In this document: positions 15,881 to 25,505 of the stretch, in pieces
How the letters are laid out: each line of letters opens with the position of its first letter
How positions within the stretch are numbered: the stretch's first letter is position 1
Position numbers and translations under genes: made by a program
Source of the DNA: Rickettsia sp.
Lineage (GTDB): Bacteria > Pseudomonadota > Alphaproteobacteria > Rickettsiales > Rickettsiaceae
Direction of reading: 5' to 3'
Assembly: GCA_023269695.1 (NCBI GenBank)
Contig: JAHFPS010000002.1
Location: forward strand, 1 to 44,509
Length of the DNA stretch: 44,509 nucleotides
Notes under the pieces: model-generated
The model's database searches: none
Told to the model about the DNA's origin: nothing
Seen by the model: the letters and a program-made list of their open reading frames with translations, nothing else

Positions 15881-16549
15881 TTGAAGAAATTGTATCATTA
15901 TCCTATTTGTCCATTATCACGTCAGGTTCGGGTATTATTAAAAGAGCTAGATGTTCAGTTTACTATGGTTAAAGAGGATTATTGGCAGAGGAATCAGGAA
16001 TTTTTGTCTTTAAATCAGGCGGGTACTTTACCGGTCTTACAAGAGGCATCCAATTTAATTATAGCAGGAATCTATCCGATCACTGAGTATTTTCATGAAA
16101 AATATCCAAATTTTAATTTTATGGACGAAGATTTTGATATTAGATGTGAAATCCGTCGATTGCTCAGTTGGTTTAATGAAAAATTTTATCGTGAAGTAAC
16201 AAAAATTATTATCGATGAAAAAATAGTAAGGTCATCCTGCCAATTAGGTGGTCCTAGAACCGATTTTCTTAGAGCGGCAAAGACTAATCTGTCGCATCAT
16301 TTAACCTATATGTCCAGTCTATTGGAGCTACGTAGCTTTATTGCATCAAATTCCTTAAGTTGTGCAGATATAGCTGCCGCCTGTCATATATCAGTTCTAG
16401 ATTATTTTGGTGAAATTAACTGGGACAAATGGTCATCTATTCGTCATTGGTATGCAATCATCAAATCTAGACCTAGCTTTCGTTCCCTATTACACGATAA
16501 AATACCAGGTTTTACTCCACCAACATGCTACGCCGATTTAGATTTTTAA
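15881..16549 (+). CDS. glutathione S-transferase family protein
   Basis: This is a 222-residue GST-fold protein. The N-terminal thioredoxin-like domain has LYHYPICPLSRQVRVLLKEL and QAGTLPVLQEA (with the cis-Pro that binds glutathione), then IAGIYPITEYFHEKYP. The C-terminal all-helical domain includes LSCADIAAACHISVLDYF, the usual hydrophobic staple region. The start is TTG 15881, with AAGGA 7 bases upstream; no ATG is better placed. It is the last gene of the pth-GNAT-ychF run. The substrate is unknown, though stringent-starvation-type and maleylacetoacetate-type GSTs share this layout. Confidence 0.85.
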   Translation: MKKLYHYPICPLSRQVRVLLKELDVQFTMVKEDYWQRNQEFLSLNQAGTLPVLQEASNLIIAGIYPITEYFHEKYPNFNFMDEDFDIRCEIRRLLSWFNEKFYREVTKIIIDEKIVRSSCQLGGPRTDFLRAAKTNLSHHLTYMSSLLELRSFIASNSLSCADIAAACHISVLDYFGEINWDKWSSIRHWYAIIKSRPSFRSLLHDKIPGFTPPTCYADLDF

Positions 16550-16565
16550 TGATGATTTTTAATGA

Positions 16566-16594
16566 TTGAGATAAAGAAAATTTTCTGCTAGAGT
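16566..16594 (+). promoter_or_regulatory. candidate sigma-70 promoter for the unknown gene at 16631
   Basis: TTGAGA (16566-16571), a 17-base spacer and TAGAGT (16589-16594) lie 37 bases before the ATG. They suggest that the gene is transcribed separately from the ychF run. Confidence 0.4.
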
Positions 16595-16630
16595 TTTTAG
16601 CGAAGGTTTTAACTAAATATAGAGAAGATT

Positions 16631-17284
16631 ATGGCTGAACAAGAAAATGAAAATAACCCGGATTCTTTGCCCTATCGGAGTGAAGAGGAAGCTAAGGCAA
16701 ATTTGAAAAACCCAAATTATTCGCAGGAACATGGTATAGATAGTAGTACACCAAATCCTTTGGGAAATCTAAATACAGCTTTAAGTCAAGTTGCAGAGTG
16801 TTTAAAAGCAGCAGAGGAAGAACTGAAGAAAATTGCAAAATTAAATGGATTGGATAAACTGCAAGGTGAAAAAGCACAAAATCTCTTACAAGATTTTAAA
16901 GAGGAATTTGACAAAGCAAGAACAGAGGTAAAAGAATATACTAACACTGTACCTGGTGCCTCTATAAGAGATTTTGCTAACCAGCAAAGTGCTGAACAAT
17001 ATGAGAAAAGTCCAATTGGACGGCTAGAGAAATTTGCTAAGGAACAACTGAAGAAAGTTGAGGAAATGTTTGAGAAGCCTGTCAATGCCATCAAAGGTAA
17101 TAAAATTTTAAATGCAGTGGTGGATGTAATAAAATGTTCATGCAAGGCAGTTAGTACTATAGTGAAAAGTAGTTTGAATAATGCTATAGCCGTGGGGAAA
17201 GTTGCAGAAAGTGTTGTTAATCTAGGTTCTGCAATAAAAAATGTTGCTATGGGCAAAGGGACGCAACAATCAATGGCTAAGTAA
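16631..17284 (+). CDS. hydrophilic protein of unknown function, possible effector
   Basis: This is a 217-residue protein without a signal peptide, preceded by GAGAAG and a candidate promoter of its own. Residues 1-45 are disordered and polar (EQENENNPDSL). About 50-150 is helical and charged with coiled-coil character (LSQVAECLKAAEEELKKIAKL, LQDFKEEFDKARTEV, LEKFAKEQLKKVEEMFE). Residues 155-210 form a weakly amphipathic, Ala/Val/Ser-rich tail (ILNAVVDVIKCSCKAVSTIV, VGKVAESVVNLGSAIKNVA) that could bind a membrane or pack as helices. I do not recognise a family. Disordered start, helical middle and hydrophobic end recall secreted rickettsial proteins, but that is inference only. Confidence 0.7.
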   Translation: MAEQENENNPDSLPYRSEEEAKANLKNPNYSQEHGIDSSTPNPLGNLNTALSQVAECLKAAEEELKKIAKLNGLDKLQGEKAQNLLQDFKEEFDKARTEVKEYTNTVPGASIRDFANQQSAEQYEKSPIGRLEKFAKEQLKKVEEMFEKPVNAIKGNKILNAVVDVIKCSCKAVSTIVKSSLNNAIAVGKVAESVVNLGSAIKNVAMGKGTQQSMAK

Positions 17285-17303
17285 TTACTCTATAGTAAAC
17301 TAA

Positions 17304-17539
17304 CGTCATTGCGAGGAGTGCATAAGCACGACGAATCCAAAGCATACGCTAAACAATATCCTCATATAAATTGGATTGCTTCGTCGGCTCACGCCTCCTC
17401 GCAATGACGTTTGTGCCTATAACTTGTCATCGCGAGCCACGTAGTGGTCGTGGCGATCCAGGATTAGATTTGGATTGTTTCGTCGCAGCGAAGCTACTTC
17501 CTCGCAATGACGGTGTAATGCTAGTCGGGTTAGCTATAG
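17304..17539. repeat. two palindromic elements in tandem
   Basis: The first (17304-17408) is CGTCATTGCGAGGAGTGC... / TTGGATTGCTTCGTCGG...CCTCCTCGCAATGACG. The second (about 17430-17539) begins TGTCATCGCGAGCC and ends TCCTCGCAATGACGG plus the outer arm GTCGGGTTAGCTATA. The left outer arm appears only as a decayed CTCTATAGTAAAC. Together they fill the gap before the nitroreductase gene. Confidence 0.8.
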
Positions 17540-17612
17540 AAAATAGTAATACTGATGCTTGGCAAAAAGAAATACCAGAAAATTAAAAACCGGGGAATTA
17601 AGAAGTATTACT

Positions 17613-18185
17613 ATGAGAACTATTAAGGAAATATTTTCAGATAGAACGTGCTATAAGTTTTTGGATAAGCCAGTTGATAAAATTTTGCTGGAGGAAATTT
17701 ATAATATAGCAAAACTTGGCCCTACTTCAGCTAATTGCTGTCCTTTAAGAATTGTTTTTGTTCAGAGTCAAGCTGAAAAAGATAAGTTGTATAAATGCCT
17801 AGCTTCCAGTAATGTTGAAAAAGTTAAGTCAGCACCTGTTACAGCCATTTTTGCCTTTGATACTAAGTTTTATGAATTAATACCCAGATTATTTCCTCAT
17901 GATATCGGTATAAAAGATTATTTTTCTTCTTCTGAGCAAATTGCTTTAGATGCTGCAGCTCGTAGCTCATCATTACAAGCAGCTTATTTCATGATTGTGA
18001 CGAGAAGTAAAGGGTTGGCTTGTGGTCCTATGTCAGGATTTAATAAAGATGCTATTAATAGTACATTCTTTAATAATACAAATCATCAAGTAAATTTCTT
18101 GTGTAATATTGGTTACAGAGATGGTGATAACTCTTTTCCACGTCTACCAAGATTGAATTTCAATGAATGCTGTAAGATTATATAG
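17613..18185 (+). CDS. nitroreductase family protein (RutE/HadB-like)
   Basis: This FMN-dependent oxidoreductase of 191 residues resembles the malonic-semialdehyde-reductase/nitroreductase subgroup RutE. The FMN-binding start reads SDRTCYKFLDKPVDKILLEE. LGPTSANCCPLRIVFV corresponds to the family motif PTSxNxQPWxF, and ACGPMSGFNKDAINSTFF is the conserved C-terminal loop of the RutE group. GYRDGDNSFPRLPRL ends the fold. The ATG at 17613 matches the family start; a TTG at 17559 would add 18 unrelated residues. The glycosyltransferase gene follows 9 bases later. The physiological substrate is unknown. Confidence 0.85.
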   Translation: MRTIKEIFSDRTCYKFLDKPVDKILLEEIYNIAKLGPTSANCCPLRIVFVQSQAEKDKLYKCLASSNVEKVKSAPVTAIFAFDTKFYELIPRLFPHDIGIKDYFSSSEQIALDAAARSSSLQAAYFMIVTRSKGLACGPMSGFNKDAINSTFFNNTNHQVNFLCNIGYRDGDNSFPRLPRLNFNECCKII

Positions 18186-18194
18186 GTTGGTTAA

Positions 18195-19103
18195 GTGAAT
18201 ATCTTTCAGACTTACAACAAATTTGTCAGAATTTGTATATTAGTTTTTATGTTATCGTTTCTTTACCATGTGGGATATTTTGTTTTAGATACTAATATAC
18301 AATATAAAGATTCTACTACTAAGACAGTAAATTCGAATAATAAGGTAGGTGCCTATGTGATTAATTTAGAACGTTCTAAAAAACGTTATGAATATGTCAA
18401 GAATAATATAATGGCACTGGGAATTTCAGTTGAGAGAATATCGGCAATTGATGGTAATACTTTTTCACAAGAGCAAGTAAATTCAACAGTAGATTTACAA
18501 AGTTATAAACAATTCTTGGGTCATTTCCCAAAATTAGGTACTATTGGCTGTTCTCTAAGCCATATTAAATCCTGGCAAACTTTTTTAGATTCAAATTTTG
18601 AATTTGCTATAATCTTTGAAGATGATGTAAGTTTTGATCACGAAAAACTTCGAATAATGATTGATGAATTAGTAGAAAATAACAAGTTGTGGGATATTAA
18701 TAGCTTTGAAATATCTCACAATGGTACTCCACTAACCATTAAATCTTTTTCAAATAACCAAAAGTTAGTTGTATACCTGACAGAGGTCACTCATGCTGGT
18801 GCGTATATTATAAATAGGAAAGCTGCTCAAAGATTATTAGAAAAAGCTTTACCAATAAGAATGCCTATAGATCATTATTTTACTAGAGCATGGGAGTTTG
18901 ATATAAAATTTACAGCTATAGAAAATCCACGCCTTGTATATCAAACTTTTGGTATCTCTGAGATTGCTAAGACCCCAAAATTACAAGAAGAGAAAATGCC
19001 TATTTTCACTATTATAAAGCGGGGACTATATAAATCACAATCCTATGTAATTAGATTTTTGTATAACCTAAAAATCTACATACTATCTTTTGGTGTGGTA
19101 TAG
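18195..19103 (+). CDS. glycosyltransferase family 25 (LPS biosynthesis type), membrane-anchored
   Basis: The product has 302 residues starting at GTG 18195, with AGG about 9 bases upstream; no ATG is suitable. An N-terminal membrane anchor (ICILVFMLSFLYHVGYFVL) is followed by a family-25 domain: GAYVINLERSKKRYEYVKNN, RISAIDGN, LGTIGCSLSHIKSWQTFL, the metal/sugar-nucleotide motif FAIIFEDDVSF, VTHAGAYIINRKAAQRLL and MPIDHYFTR. Most family members that add galactose or glucose to LPS lack the N-terminal anchor, so this enzyme is probably tethered to the inner membrane. The acceptor cannot be read. It ends 4 bases before a palindromic element. Confidence 0.88.
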   Translation: MNIFQTYNKFVRICILVFMLSFLYHVGYFVLDTNIQYKDSTTKTVNSNNKVGAYVINLERSKKRYEYVKNNIMALGISVERISAIDGNTFSQEQVNSTVDLQSYKQFLGHFPKLGTIGCSLSHIKSWQTFLDSNFEFAIIFEDDVSFDHEKLRIMIDELVENNKLWDINSFEISHNGTPLTIKSFSNNQKLVVYLTEVTHAGAYIINRKAAQRLLEKALPIRMPIDHYFTRAWEFDIKFTAIENPRLVYQTFGISEIAKTPKLQEEKMPIFTIIKRGLYKSQSYVIRFLYNLKIYILSFGVV

Positions 19104-19380
19104 CTAACCCGACTAACATTACGCCAAATTCACAGACGTCTATTAGCGAGTAGGCACGAAGCCACAGCTGTCGAAAGTTATAAGGGGAAGAGGGTTTAGA
19201 GGTCATCATGGCAGTTTAAAAGTTGTGGAAAAATAACCTGCGTCATTGCGAGGAGGCATGAGCCGACGAAGCAATTGTAAGATGTCATTCCCGCGTGGGC
19301 GGGAATCTAGATCCCTGCTTTCGCAGGGATGACACAAAAATGGATTGCTTCGTCGACCTACGGTCTTCCTCGCAATGACG
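19099..19380. repeat. nested palindromic element, several layers
   Basis: In order: TATAGCTAACCCGAC, then CACAGCTGTCGAAAGTTA, GGCAGTTTAAAAGTTGTGG, CGTCATTGCGAGGAGGC, a complete CCCGCG core (GTCATTCCCGCGTGGG ... GCAGGGATGACAC), and ATGGATTGCTTCGTCG...CTTCCTCGCAATGACG. The right-hand partners of the three outer layers are absent. The rest of the gap (19381-19534) holds the promoter below. Confidence 0.8.
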
Positions 19381-19460
19381 TTTGTGTCTGGTATAATTTT
19401 CATTGACGTAAGTCTTAACTTTCATTATATATCCTGCCTTAGTATATTTGAGTATACGTC

Positions 19461-19488
19461 TTGATTTGCAATAAAACTCTGATATTAT
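19461..19488 (+). promoter_or_regulatory. candidate sigma-70 promoter of the AEC permease gene
   Basis: TTGATT (19461-19466), a 16-base spacer and TATTAT (19483-19488) predict transcription from about 19495, 40-75 bases before the possible start codons. Confidence 0.45.
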
Positions 19489-19534
19489 GCAAAGTGAATA
19501 ATTTAATCGTAACGCATAATTTACAGCTAATTGC

Positions 19535-20500
19535 ATGACAATTAGCAATTGGGATAATCGTAGACTGATGAATGACATTTTCTCTAGTACATTACCTATT
19601 CTTTTGATTCCCTTGCTTGGTAGTATTATCAAAAGGAAATGGTTGACTTCTGAAGAGTTTTGGAGGGGAATAGAAAAATTATCATATTTTTTTCTTTTTC
19701 CTGTCATGCTTTTCAATACTATATCTGTAGCTGATTTAAATGCATCTTCTATAATAAAACTGGTATTAGGATTAATCATCTCTTCTTCTATTATTGCTGT
19801 TGCTTTAATCATTTATCAGAAGAAAACCAACTTTGACAAGATTCAGTTTACCTCAACTTTTCAGGGAGCAGTACGCTATAATAGTTATATCTTTTTTGGT
19901 GTTAGTAGTCCTCTTTTGGGGCAGGAGGGGCTTGCTATAGTATCGGTGATTTCATCCTATATGATCATTTTTACTAATATCATATCAGTAATGGTTTTTG
20001 CCCATTATGTTCCTGATAGTTCTGTAGCTCAGAGTCCTAAAGCTAGCTTTATATTAATGCTTAAATTGATAGTGCAAAATCCCTTGATTATTGCTAGTAT
20101 CATTGGATTCCTTTTTAATTATTCTAATTTAGAATTACATCTTAGCATCAAGAAAACCTTATCTACCCTATCTGATTCTGCTTTAGCTATAGGTATGCTA
20201 AATGTTGGAGCAGGCCTTAAATTCTTCATGCGTGGTACGATTGTGTACAATGTATTATTTACTAGTTTTGTTAAGTTAGTGGCTTTTCCTATTGTTACAA
20301 TAATTGTATTGTCACTAATGTCAATCACTGGTACTGCTAAATCAGTTGGGGTTCTATATAGTTGTTTACCATGTGCCAGCACTGCTTATGTTTTATCACG
20401 TCAGCTTGGTGGCGATCCAGAATCTATGGCATCAATTATTACCTTCACAACACTTTTTTCAATAGTTTCGTTGTCAGTTTTGATGTGGATAAATATCTAA
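19535..20500 (+). CDS. AEC-family permease (auxin-efflux-carrier type)
   Basis: This inner-membrane carrier of up to 321 residues has about ten membrane helices in two halves. The start IFSSTLPILLIPLLGSIIKRK, the helix LSYFFLFPVMLFNTIS and the second-half motif SALAIGMLNVGAGLKF match the AEC/malate-permease family. KSVGVLYSCLPCASTAYVLS is the characteristic last-but-one segment. An ATG at 19568 (MNDIFSS) is a possible alternative start and would suit the family better, but neither ATG has a good ribosome binding site. It lies 36 bases before maeB on the same strand. A permease for an organic acid such as malate beside malic enzyme makes metabolic sense, although this is inference. Confidence 0.85.
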   Translation: MTISNWDNRRLMNDIFSSTLPILLIPLLGSIIKRKWLTSEEFWRGIEKLSYFFLFPVMLFNTISVADLNASSIIKLVLGLIISSSIIAVALIIYQKKTNFDKIQFTSTFQGAVRYNSYIFFGVSSPLLGQEGLAIVSVISSYMIIFTNIISVMVFAHYVPDSSVAQSPKASFILMLKLIVQNPLIIASIIGFLFNYSNLELHLSIKKTLSTLSDSALAIGMLNVGAGLKFFMRGTIVYNVLFTSFVKLVAFPIVTIIVLSLMSITGTAKSVGVLYSCLPCASTAYVLSRQLGGDPESMASIITFTTLFSIVSLSVLMWINI

Positions 20501-20536
20501 CAGTAGAAAATTTGAAGTAATTAAGGAGTAACATCT

Positions 20537-22807
20537 ATGGATGAAATGAATAAAATAAATTATCTTAAAGCCTTAGAATATCATAGCAATGGTAAGCCAG
20601 GCAAAATTGCTATTGCTGCAACTAAGCCTTTGGATACTCAACAGGACTTGGCTTTGGCTTATACCCCTGGGGTAGCAGCACCATGTCTCGAAATTGCTAA
20701 AAATATAGATGATGTTTATAAATATACGGCTAGAGGTAACTTAGTTGCTGTAATAACTAATGGTACAGCCATTCTTGGTCTTGGTGATTTAGGAGCAGCT
20801 GCATCAAAACCGGTAATGGAAGGAAAAGCTGTTTTATTCAAAAAATTTGCCGACATTGATTCTATTGATCTTGAAATAGATACTACTGATCCAGATGAGT
20901 TTGTTAATGCCGTAAAATATCTTGGTTATAGTTTTGGTGGTATTAATTTAGAAGACATTAAATCTCCCGAATGTTTTATAATTGAGGAAAAATTAAAAAG
21001 CTGTATGCAGATACCGGTTTTTCATGATGATCAGCATGGAACGGCTATTATTGCTGCGGCAGGTCTTATTAATGCGGCTTATATTACAAATCGTTCATTG
21101 GATAATTTAAAAATTGTAGTAAGTGGGGCAGGGGCGGCAGCGATTGCCTGTATTGAATTACTAATTGCTCTTAGTGTCGACAAAAAAAATGTTATACTAT
21201 GTGATAAAATGGGGGTTGTTTACAAAGGTAGACAAGAAGGTATGAATGAATGGAAGGAATTATACGCCGCTGAAACCGATTTGCGTACCATGAGTGATGC
21301 TATGAAGTCAGCTGATGTATTCCTTGGTTTATCTTCTAAAGGAGCAGTATCGAAAGAAATGGTAGCTAGCATGGCTCCAAATCCCATCATTTTTCCGATG
21401 GCTAACCCAGACCCAGAAATTACTCCAGAGGATATACAGGCAGTTAGAAGTGATGCGATTATTGCTACAGGACGCTCTGATTACAATAATCAGCTTAATA
21501 ATGTTATGGGCTTTCCGTATATTTTCCGCGGAGCTTTAGATGTTAGAGCTACTACTATTAATCAGGAAATGAAAATAGCCGCAGCGTTTTCTTTAGCTGA
21601 GTTAGCAAGACAAGCTGTACCCAATGAAGTTTATAAGGCATATCCTGGTAGGAAAATGGTTTTTGGTCCAGATTACATAATTCCTGTACCATTTGATCCG
21701 AGATTAATTACCACTGTTTCGATGGCAGTAGCTAAGGCAGCTATAGATAGCGGGGTTGCTAAAATTACAGATTTTGATATCAAGAACTATGCAAGGGAAT
21801 TGGAAAGCAGACTAAATCCTACCTCGCATTACATGAATCTATTGTTTGAGAGAATTCAAGCATCAACACCTCAAAGGATAGTCTTTGCTGAAGGTGAGGA
21901 GGAAGAGGTAATTATGGCTGCTATTACTATGCGGGATGCTGGTCATGCTCACCCTATCCTAGTGGGTAGATATGATAAAATATCTGCCGTTTTAAATAAA
22001 ATAGGCGTGAATTATGATTTAGAGGGTATTACCATAATGAATGCTGCTATTAACCAAAATCTTAATAAATATATAGATATTCTTTATAGCCGATTACAGC
22101 GTAAGGGCTATTTATATCGTGACTGTGCTAGACTAGTTAAAAGTGATAAAAATATATTCTCAGCTATCATGATAGCTTGTGGCGATGCAGATTGTATGGT
22201 TACTGGCGTAACAAAGAGCTATTATAATAGTTTAGAGGATATTATGAAGGTAATGGAACCTAAAAAAAATAATAGAATATTAGGCTATTCCATTATGATT
22301 ACCAAGGAACATAATATAATTATTGCTGATAATAGCGTGACTGAACTGCCAAACGAGCAGGATCTTGTAGAAATAACCTTGCAAACTGCCAGTATAGCAA
22401 GAAATATGGGAATGACACCAAAGATTGCACTACTTTCCTTCTCGACTTTTGGTAATCCAATGAGAGAAAAGGCAAATAGAATACGGGAAGCTGTTAGAAT
22501 CCTAGATAGTATGAATCTGGATTTTGAATATGATGGCGAAATGTCAGCTGATGTTGCTCTGAACCCCAATTTACGTAATTTATATAAATTTTGTCGGTTA
22601 TCAGGTCCTGCTAACGTCTTGATTATGCCTGGTATACATTCAGCTGCAATCTCAACACAACTATTGCAAGAATTAGCCAGAGGTGTTTTTATCGGACCAG
22701 TAATTAATGGTTTTGAATATCCGGTACAAATAGTACGAATGGGAGCGTCAGCCAGTGAAATAACAAAAATTGCTACATTTGCTTGCATAGATGCAATAAA
22801 TCTTTAG
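20537..22807 (+). CDS. maeB: NADP-dependent malic enzyme with phosphotransacetylase-like domain
   Basis: This enzyme decarboxylates malate to pyruvate with reduction of NADP. At 756 residues it has the full MaeB length. The N-terminal catalytic part (about 1-420) has [60 protein letters not shown] and the dinucleotide loop [16 protein letters not shown]. The C-terminal part (about 435-756) is a PTA-like domain ([47 protein letters not shown]) that is usually regulatory, with acetyl-CoA as an inhibitor. AAGGAGTAA lies before the ATG. It follows the permease gene closely and is probably co-transcribed. Confidence 0.96.
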   Translation: MDEMNKINYLKALEYHSNGKPGKIAIAATKPLDTQQDLALAYTPGVAAPCLEIAKNIDDVYKYTARGNLVAVITNGTAILGLGDLGAAASKPVMEGKAVLFKKFADIDSIDLEIDTTDPDEFVNAVKYLGYSFGGINLEDIKSPECFIIEEKLKSCMQIPVFHDDQHGTAIIAAAGLINAAYITNRSLDNLKIVVSGAGAAAIACIELLIALSVDKKNVILCDKMGVVYKGRQEGMNEWKELYAAETDLRTMSDAMKSADVFLGLSSKGAVSKEMVASMAPNPIIFPMANPDPEITPEDIQAVRSDAIIATGRSDYNNQLNNVMGFPYIFRGALDVRATTINQEMKIAAAFSLAELARQAVPNEVYKAYPGRKMVFGPDYIIPVPFDPRLITTVSMAVAKAAIDSGVAKITDFDIKNYARELESRLNPTSHYMNLLFERIQASTPQRIVFAEGEEEEVIMAAITMRDAGHAHPILVGRYDKISAVLNKIGVNYDLEGITIMNAAINQNLNKYIDILYSRLQRKGYLYRDCARLVKSDKNIFSAIMIACGDADCMVTGVTKSYYNSLEDIMKVMEPKKNNRILGYSIMITKEHNIIIADNSVTELPNEQDLVEITLQTASIARNMGMTPKIALLSFSTFGNPMREKANRIREAVRILDSMNLDFEYDGEMSADVALNPNLRNLYKFCRLSGPANVLIMPGIHSAAISTQLLQELARGVFIGPVINGFEYPVQIVRMGASASEITKIATFACIDAINL

Positions 22808-22826
22808 GTTATGAGAACCTAGAAGT

Positions 22827-22951
22827 AACTCGACTAGCATTATGCCAAATTCACAGACGTCATTGCGAGAAGCTACTTTAGTAGCGACGAAGCAATCCAT
22901 AAAAGTGATTAGAAATGGATTGCCACCACCACTACGTGGTCTCGCAATGAC
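22827..22951. repeat. palindromic element, ACTACGTGGT variant
   Basis: ACTCGACTAGCATTA, CGTCATTGCGAGAAGC and AGCGACGAAGCAATCCAT are followed by AATGGATTGCC and ACTACGTGGTCTCGCAATGAC. The ACTACGTGG variant of the right end recurs at 34560. Confidence 0.8.
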
Positions 22952-22954
22952 ACC

Positions 22955-23007
22955 ATTAGACCTCTTTCGAAACTCGCTTGTGCTGAGGGATTTGAAGGAG
23001 GTCTAAT
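22955..23007. repeat. 53-base unit with 10-bp perfect inverted ends
   Basis: ATTAGACCTC (22955-22964) and GAGGTCTAAT (22998-23007) are perfect inverted copies enclosing 33 bases. It directly abuts the preceding palindrome and is a different sequence family. It may be a remnant of a small mobile element. No coding content. Confidence 0.6.
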
Positions 23008-23084
23008 AATCATTAGTTGACCCCATAATTGGCGTAATATGCAAACAGTACAAGAACTCTATTCCCTTTTTATATATTTTGCTC

Positions 23085-23090
23085 TATAAT
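23085..23090 (+). promoter_or_regulatory. candidate -10 box of typA
   Basis: A perfect TATAAT sits 31 bases before the typA ATG. The -35 region at the right distance (TTCCCT, about 23062) is poor, so only the -10 box is convincing. Confidence 0.45.
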
Positions 23091-23121
23091 CGCCAATTAA
23101 AAAATATATTAAAGGTTTTTG

Positions 23122-24942
23122 ATGTCTGCTATTCGTAATATTGCCATTATCGCCCACGTTGATCATGGTAAAACCACTCTAGTTGATAATATGCTCAAGC
23201 AAAGTGGGACTTTCCGAGCAAACCAGGAAGTAGCAGAACGTGCTATGGATTCAAATGACCTGGAACGTGAACGTGGTATAACCATTCTAGCCAAATGTAC
23301 CTCCCTTATGTGGAAAGATATTCGTATCAATATAGTTGATACTCCTGGTCACGCTGATTTTGGTGGTGAGGTAGAACGCATTCTTACTATGGTAGATGGA
23401 GTCATATTACTAGTTGATTCTTCTGAAGGCACAATGCCTCAGACAAAATTTGTGTTGTCAAAAGCTCTGAAACTTGGTTTAAAACCAATTGTTGTTATCA
23501 ATAAAATTGACCGCCCTGATAGAAGGGTAAGTGAAGTAGTCGATGAAGTATTTGAATTATTTATGGCATTAGAGGCAAATAATGAACAACTAGATTTTCC
23601 TATTATCTACGCTTCAGGACGTAGCGGTTGGGCATCACGTCACTTAGAAGATGAACAAAAAGACCTTGCTCCGCTTTTTGATTTGATAGTATCTCATGTG
23701 CCTACTCCTATCGCTGATAGCGATGCTCCCTTTTCCATGCTTGTTACCACTAGAGAATATAACCCATATTTTGGTCGTGTGCTTACCGGTCGTATCCATA
23801 GTGGTACAATTAAGACTAACCAAAATGTTAAAGTCCTTAATCGTGATAATATGGTAACTGAAAATGCTAGAATAAGTAAAATACTCTCATTCCGGGGACT
23901 AGAACGTGTAGCTGTTGATGTTGCATATGCTGGAGATATTATTGCTATTGCTGGGATTCAGGATGCCACTGTAGCGGATACGATATGTGCCCCTGAAATA
24001 ACGGTAGCACTGCCATCCTTACCTATAGACCCACCAACATTATCTATGACCTTTGGGGTGAATGATTCTCCTCTTGCTGGACGAGAAGGCTCAAAACTTA
24101 CAGCAAGAGTTCTAGGTGATAGATTAATGCGAGAGATCGAAAGTAACGTAGCCATACAGGTCAGCCAAACTGAAGAGAAAGATGCTTTCCAAGTTGCAGG
24201 TCGTGGTGAGCTACAATTAGGAATATTAATTGAGACTATGCGACGGGAAGGTTTTGAACTATCAATCAGCAGACCACGTGTATTATTCAAAGAGGATGAA
24301 CAGGGTAAAAGATTAGAACCAATTGAAGAAATCCAAGTTGATGTTGATGACGATTTTGTTGGGATGGTGGTTAAATCACTTGCCCTACGTAAGGCAGAAA
24401 TGACTGATATGCGTCCATCTGGTGGCGGTAAAACTAGAGTAACATTTTTAGGACCATCACGCGGTCTTATTGGCTATCACGGGCAATTCTTAACCGAAAC
24501 TCGGGGTACAGGTGTTATGAATCGTGTTTTCCATAGCTATGCTCCCTATAAAGGTGCTATTGAAGGAAGACGTAATGGAGTGTTAATTTCTAATGGGGAT
24601 GGTGAAGCTGTTGCTTATGCTCTATGGAATCTTGAAGATCGTGGGAAAATGTTTATAAACCCTAACGAGCTAGTATATCAGGGAATGATTATAGGAGAAC
24701 ATAATCGGGATAATGATCTGGAAGTAAACCCTCTGAAAGCCAAGCAATTATCAAATGTTAGGGCTTCTGGCAAAGATGAAGCTATGCGTCTTATCCCACC
24801 AACCCTTATGACGTTAGAACAATCTATCAGCTATATCCAAAGTGATGAAAGGGTAGAAGTTACCCCTAAATCAATCCGACTTCGTAAGGCAATGTTAAAT
24901 CCTAACGACCGGAAGAGATCAGAACGACGTAATGAGGACTAA
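23122..24942 (+). CDS. typA: ribosome-associated GTPase TypA/BipA
   Basis: TypA/BipA is a translational GTPase related to EF-G that acts in ribosome assembly and stress. The product has 606 residues, the usual length. G-domain motifs are all intact: [28 protein letters not shown] and NKIDR. They are followed by domains II, III and V ([40 protein letters not shown]) and the TypA-specific C-terminal domain ending near [16 protein letters not shown]. The ATG at 23122 is 6 bases after AAAGG; the in-frame TTG just before it would place the site wrongly. The gene is convergent with rimM. Confidence 0.97.
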   Translation: MSAIRNIAIIAHVDHGKTTLVDNMLKQSGTFRANQEVAERAMDSNDLERERGITILAKCTSLMWKDIRINIVDTPGHADFGGEVERILTMVDGVILLVDSSEGTMPQTKFVLSKALKLGLKPIVVINKIDRPDRRVSEVVDEVFELFMALEANNEQLDFPIIYASGRSGWASRHLEDEQKDLAPLFDLIVSHVPTPIADSDAPFSMLVTTREYNPYFGRVLTGRIHSGTIKTNQNVKVLNRDNMVTENARISKILSFRGLERVAVDVAYAGDIIAIAGIQDATVADTICAPEITVALPSLPIDPPTLSMTFGVNDSPLAGREGSKLTARVLGDRLMREIESNVAIQVSQTEEKDAFQVAGRGELQLGILIETMRREGFELSISRPRVLFKEDEQGKRLEPIEEIQVDVDDDFVGMVVKSLALRKAEMTDMRPSGGGKTRVTFLGPSRGLIGYHGQFLTETRGTGVMNRVFHSYAPYKGAIEGRRNGVLISNGDGEAVAYALWNLEDRGKMFINPNELVYQGMIIGEHNRDNDLEVNPLKAKQLSNVRASGKDEAMRLIPPTLMTLEQSISYIQSDERVEVTPKSIRLRKAMLNPNDRKRSERRNED

Positions 24943-24950
24943 CTTTTGGG

Positions 24951-24977
24951 GTCATCCTGAAATAAATTCAGGATGAC
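24951..24977. terminator. 11-bp hairpin between typA and rimM
   Basis: GTCATCCTGAA (24951-24961) and TTCAGGATGAC (24967-24977) form a perfect stem with a 5-base loop. It follows the typA stop codon and overlaps the last codons of the convergent rimM gene. There is no long T-run on either side, so termination would be weak or factor-dependent. The same arms resemble a dispersed rickettsial repeat. Confidence 0.5.
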
Positions 24978-25471
24978 TCGAATTTTGTAAGAATAGCATG
25001 ATCTTTAGTAATTACTGGAAAAAACTGTTTGTTAAAAGGAAACAGCTCTACTATTTTATCGCTAACAAACTCAATTTCAATAATATTACCTGCATTAAAA
25101 TTAAAAATATTTGTAATTTTTCCTATAACGACTAAATTGCTATCTAGTACTAATAAACCTTTTAAGTCTTCAATGTAAAATTCGTCTTCACTTAAGGAAG
25201 GGAAATCTGACCTATGACAAAAAATCTTACATCCTTTTAATCCTTCAGCTAATGTCCTATTATTAATGTCGTTAAATCTACATATTATATCACCTTTAGA
25301 ATTTTGACTAAGTAGTTTAAGAACAATTTTTTCTCCTAATTCATCGACTAAATTCATTTTAATAATATTAGTATTTGGCATAGTAAAAGATTTGACGTAA
25401 ACATTACCCTTTATTCCTTGTGCTGATGATACCACACCAACAAAAATTAAACCTTCTTTAATAGACATCAT
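24968..25471 (-). CDS. rimM: ribosome maturation factor RimM
   Basis: RimM helps mature the 30S subunit and binds S19. The product is about 167 residues with an N-terminal RimM domain (FVGVVSSAQGIKGNVYVKSF, IICRFNDINNRTLAEGLKG) and a C-terminal PRC-barrel (DEFYIEDLKGLLVLD, VIGKITNIFNFNAGNIIEIE, FPFNKQFFPVI). I prefer ATG 25471 over the in-frame TTG 25483, because AGGTGG directly touches that TTG and leaves no spacing. It is not next to rpsP, rplS or trmD as in many bacteria. The MFS gene upstream ends 22-35 bases away. Confidence 0.92.
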   Translation of the reverse strand: MMSIKEGLIFVGVVSSAQGIKGNVYVKSFTMPNTNIIKMNLVDELGEKIVLKLLSQNSKGDIICRFNDINNRTLAEGLKGCKIFCHRSDFPSLSEDEFYIEDLKGLLVLDSNLVVIGKITNIFNFNAGNIIEIEFVSDKIVELFPFNKQFFPVITKDHAILTKFESS

Positions 25472-25505
25472 TTGAGTATACAACCACCTAATTCATTAAG
25501 AGAAA

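Noticed and set aside
17371-17586. ORF of 71 codons between the unknown protein and the nitroreductase
   Set aside because: Same reason: it is translation of two palindromic elements (DCFVGSRLLAMT, SLR-type phrases), and it overlaps the nitroreductase leader.
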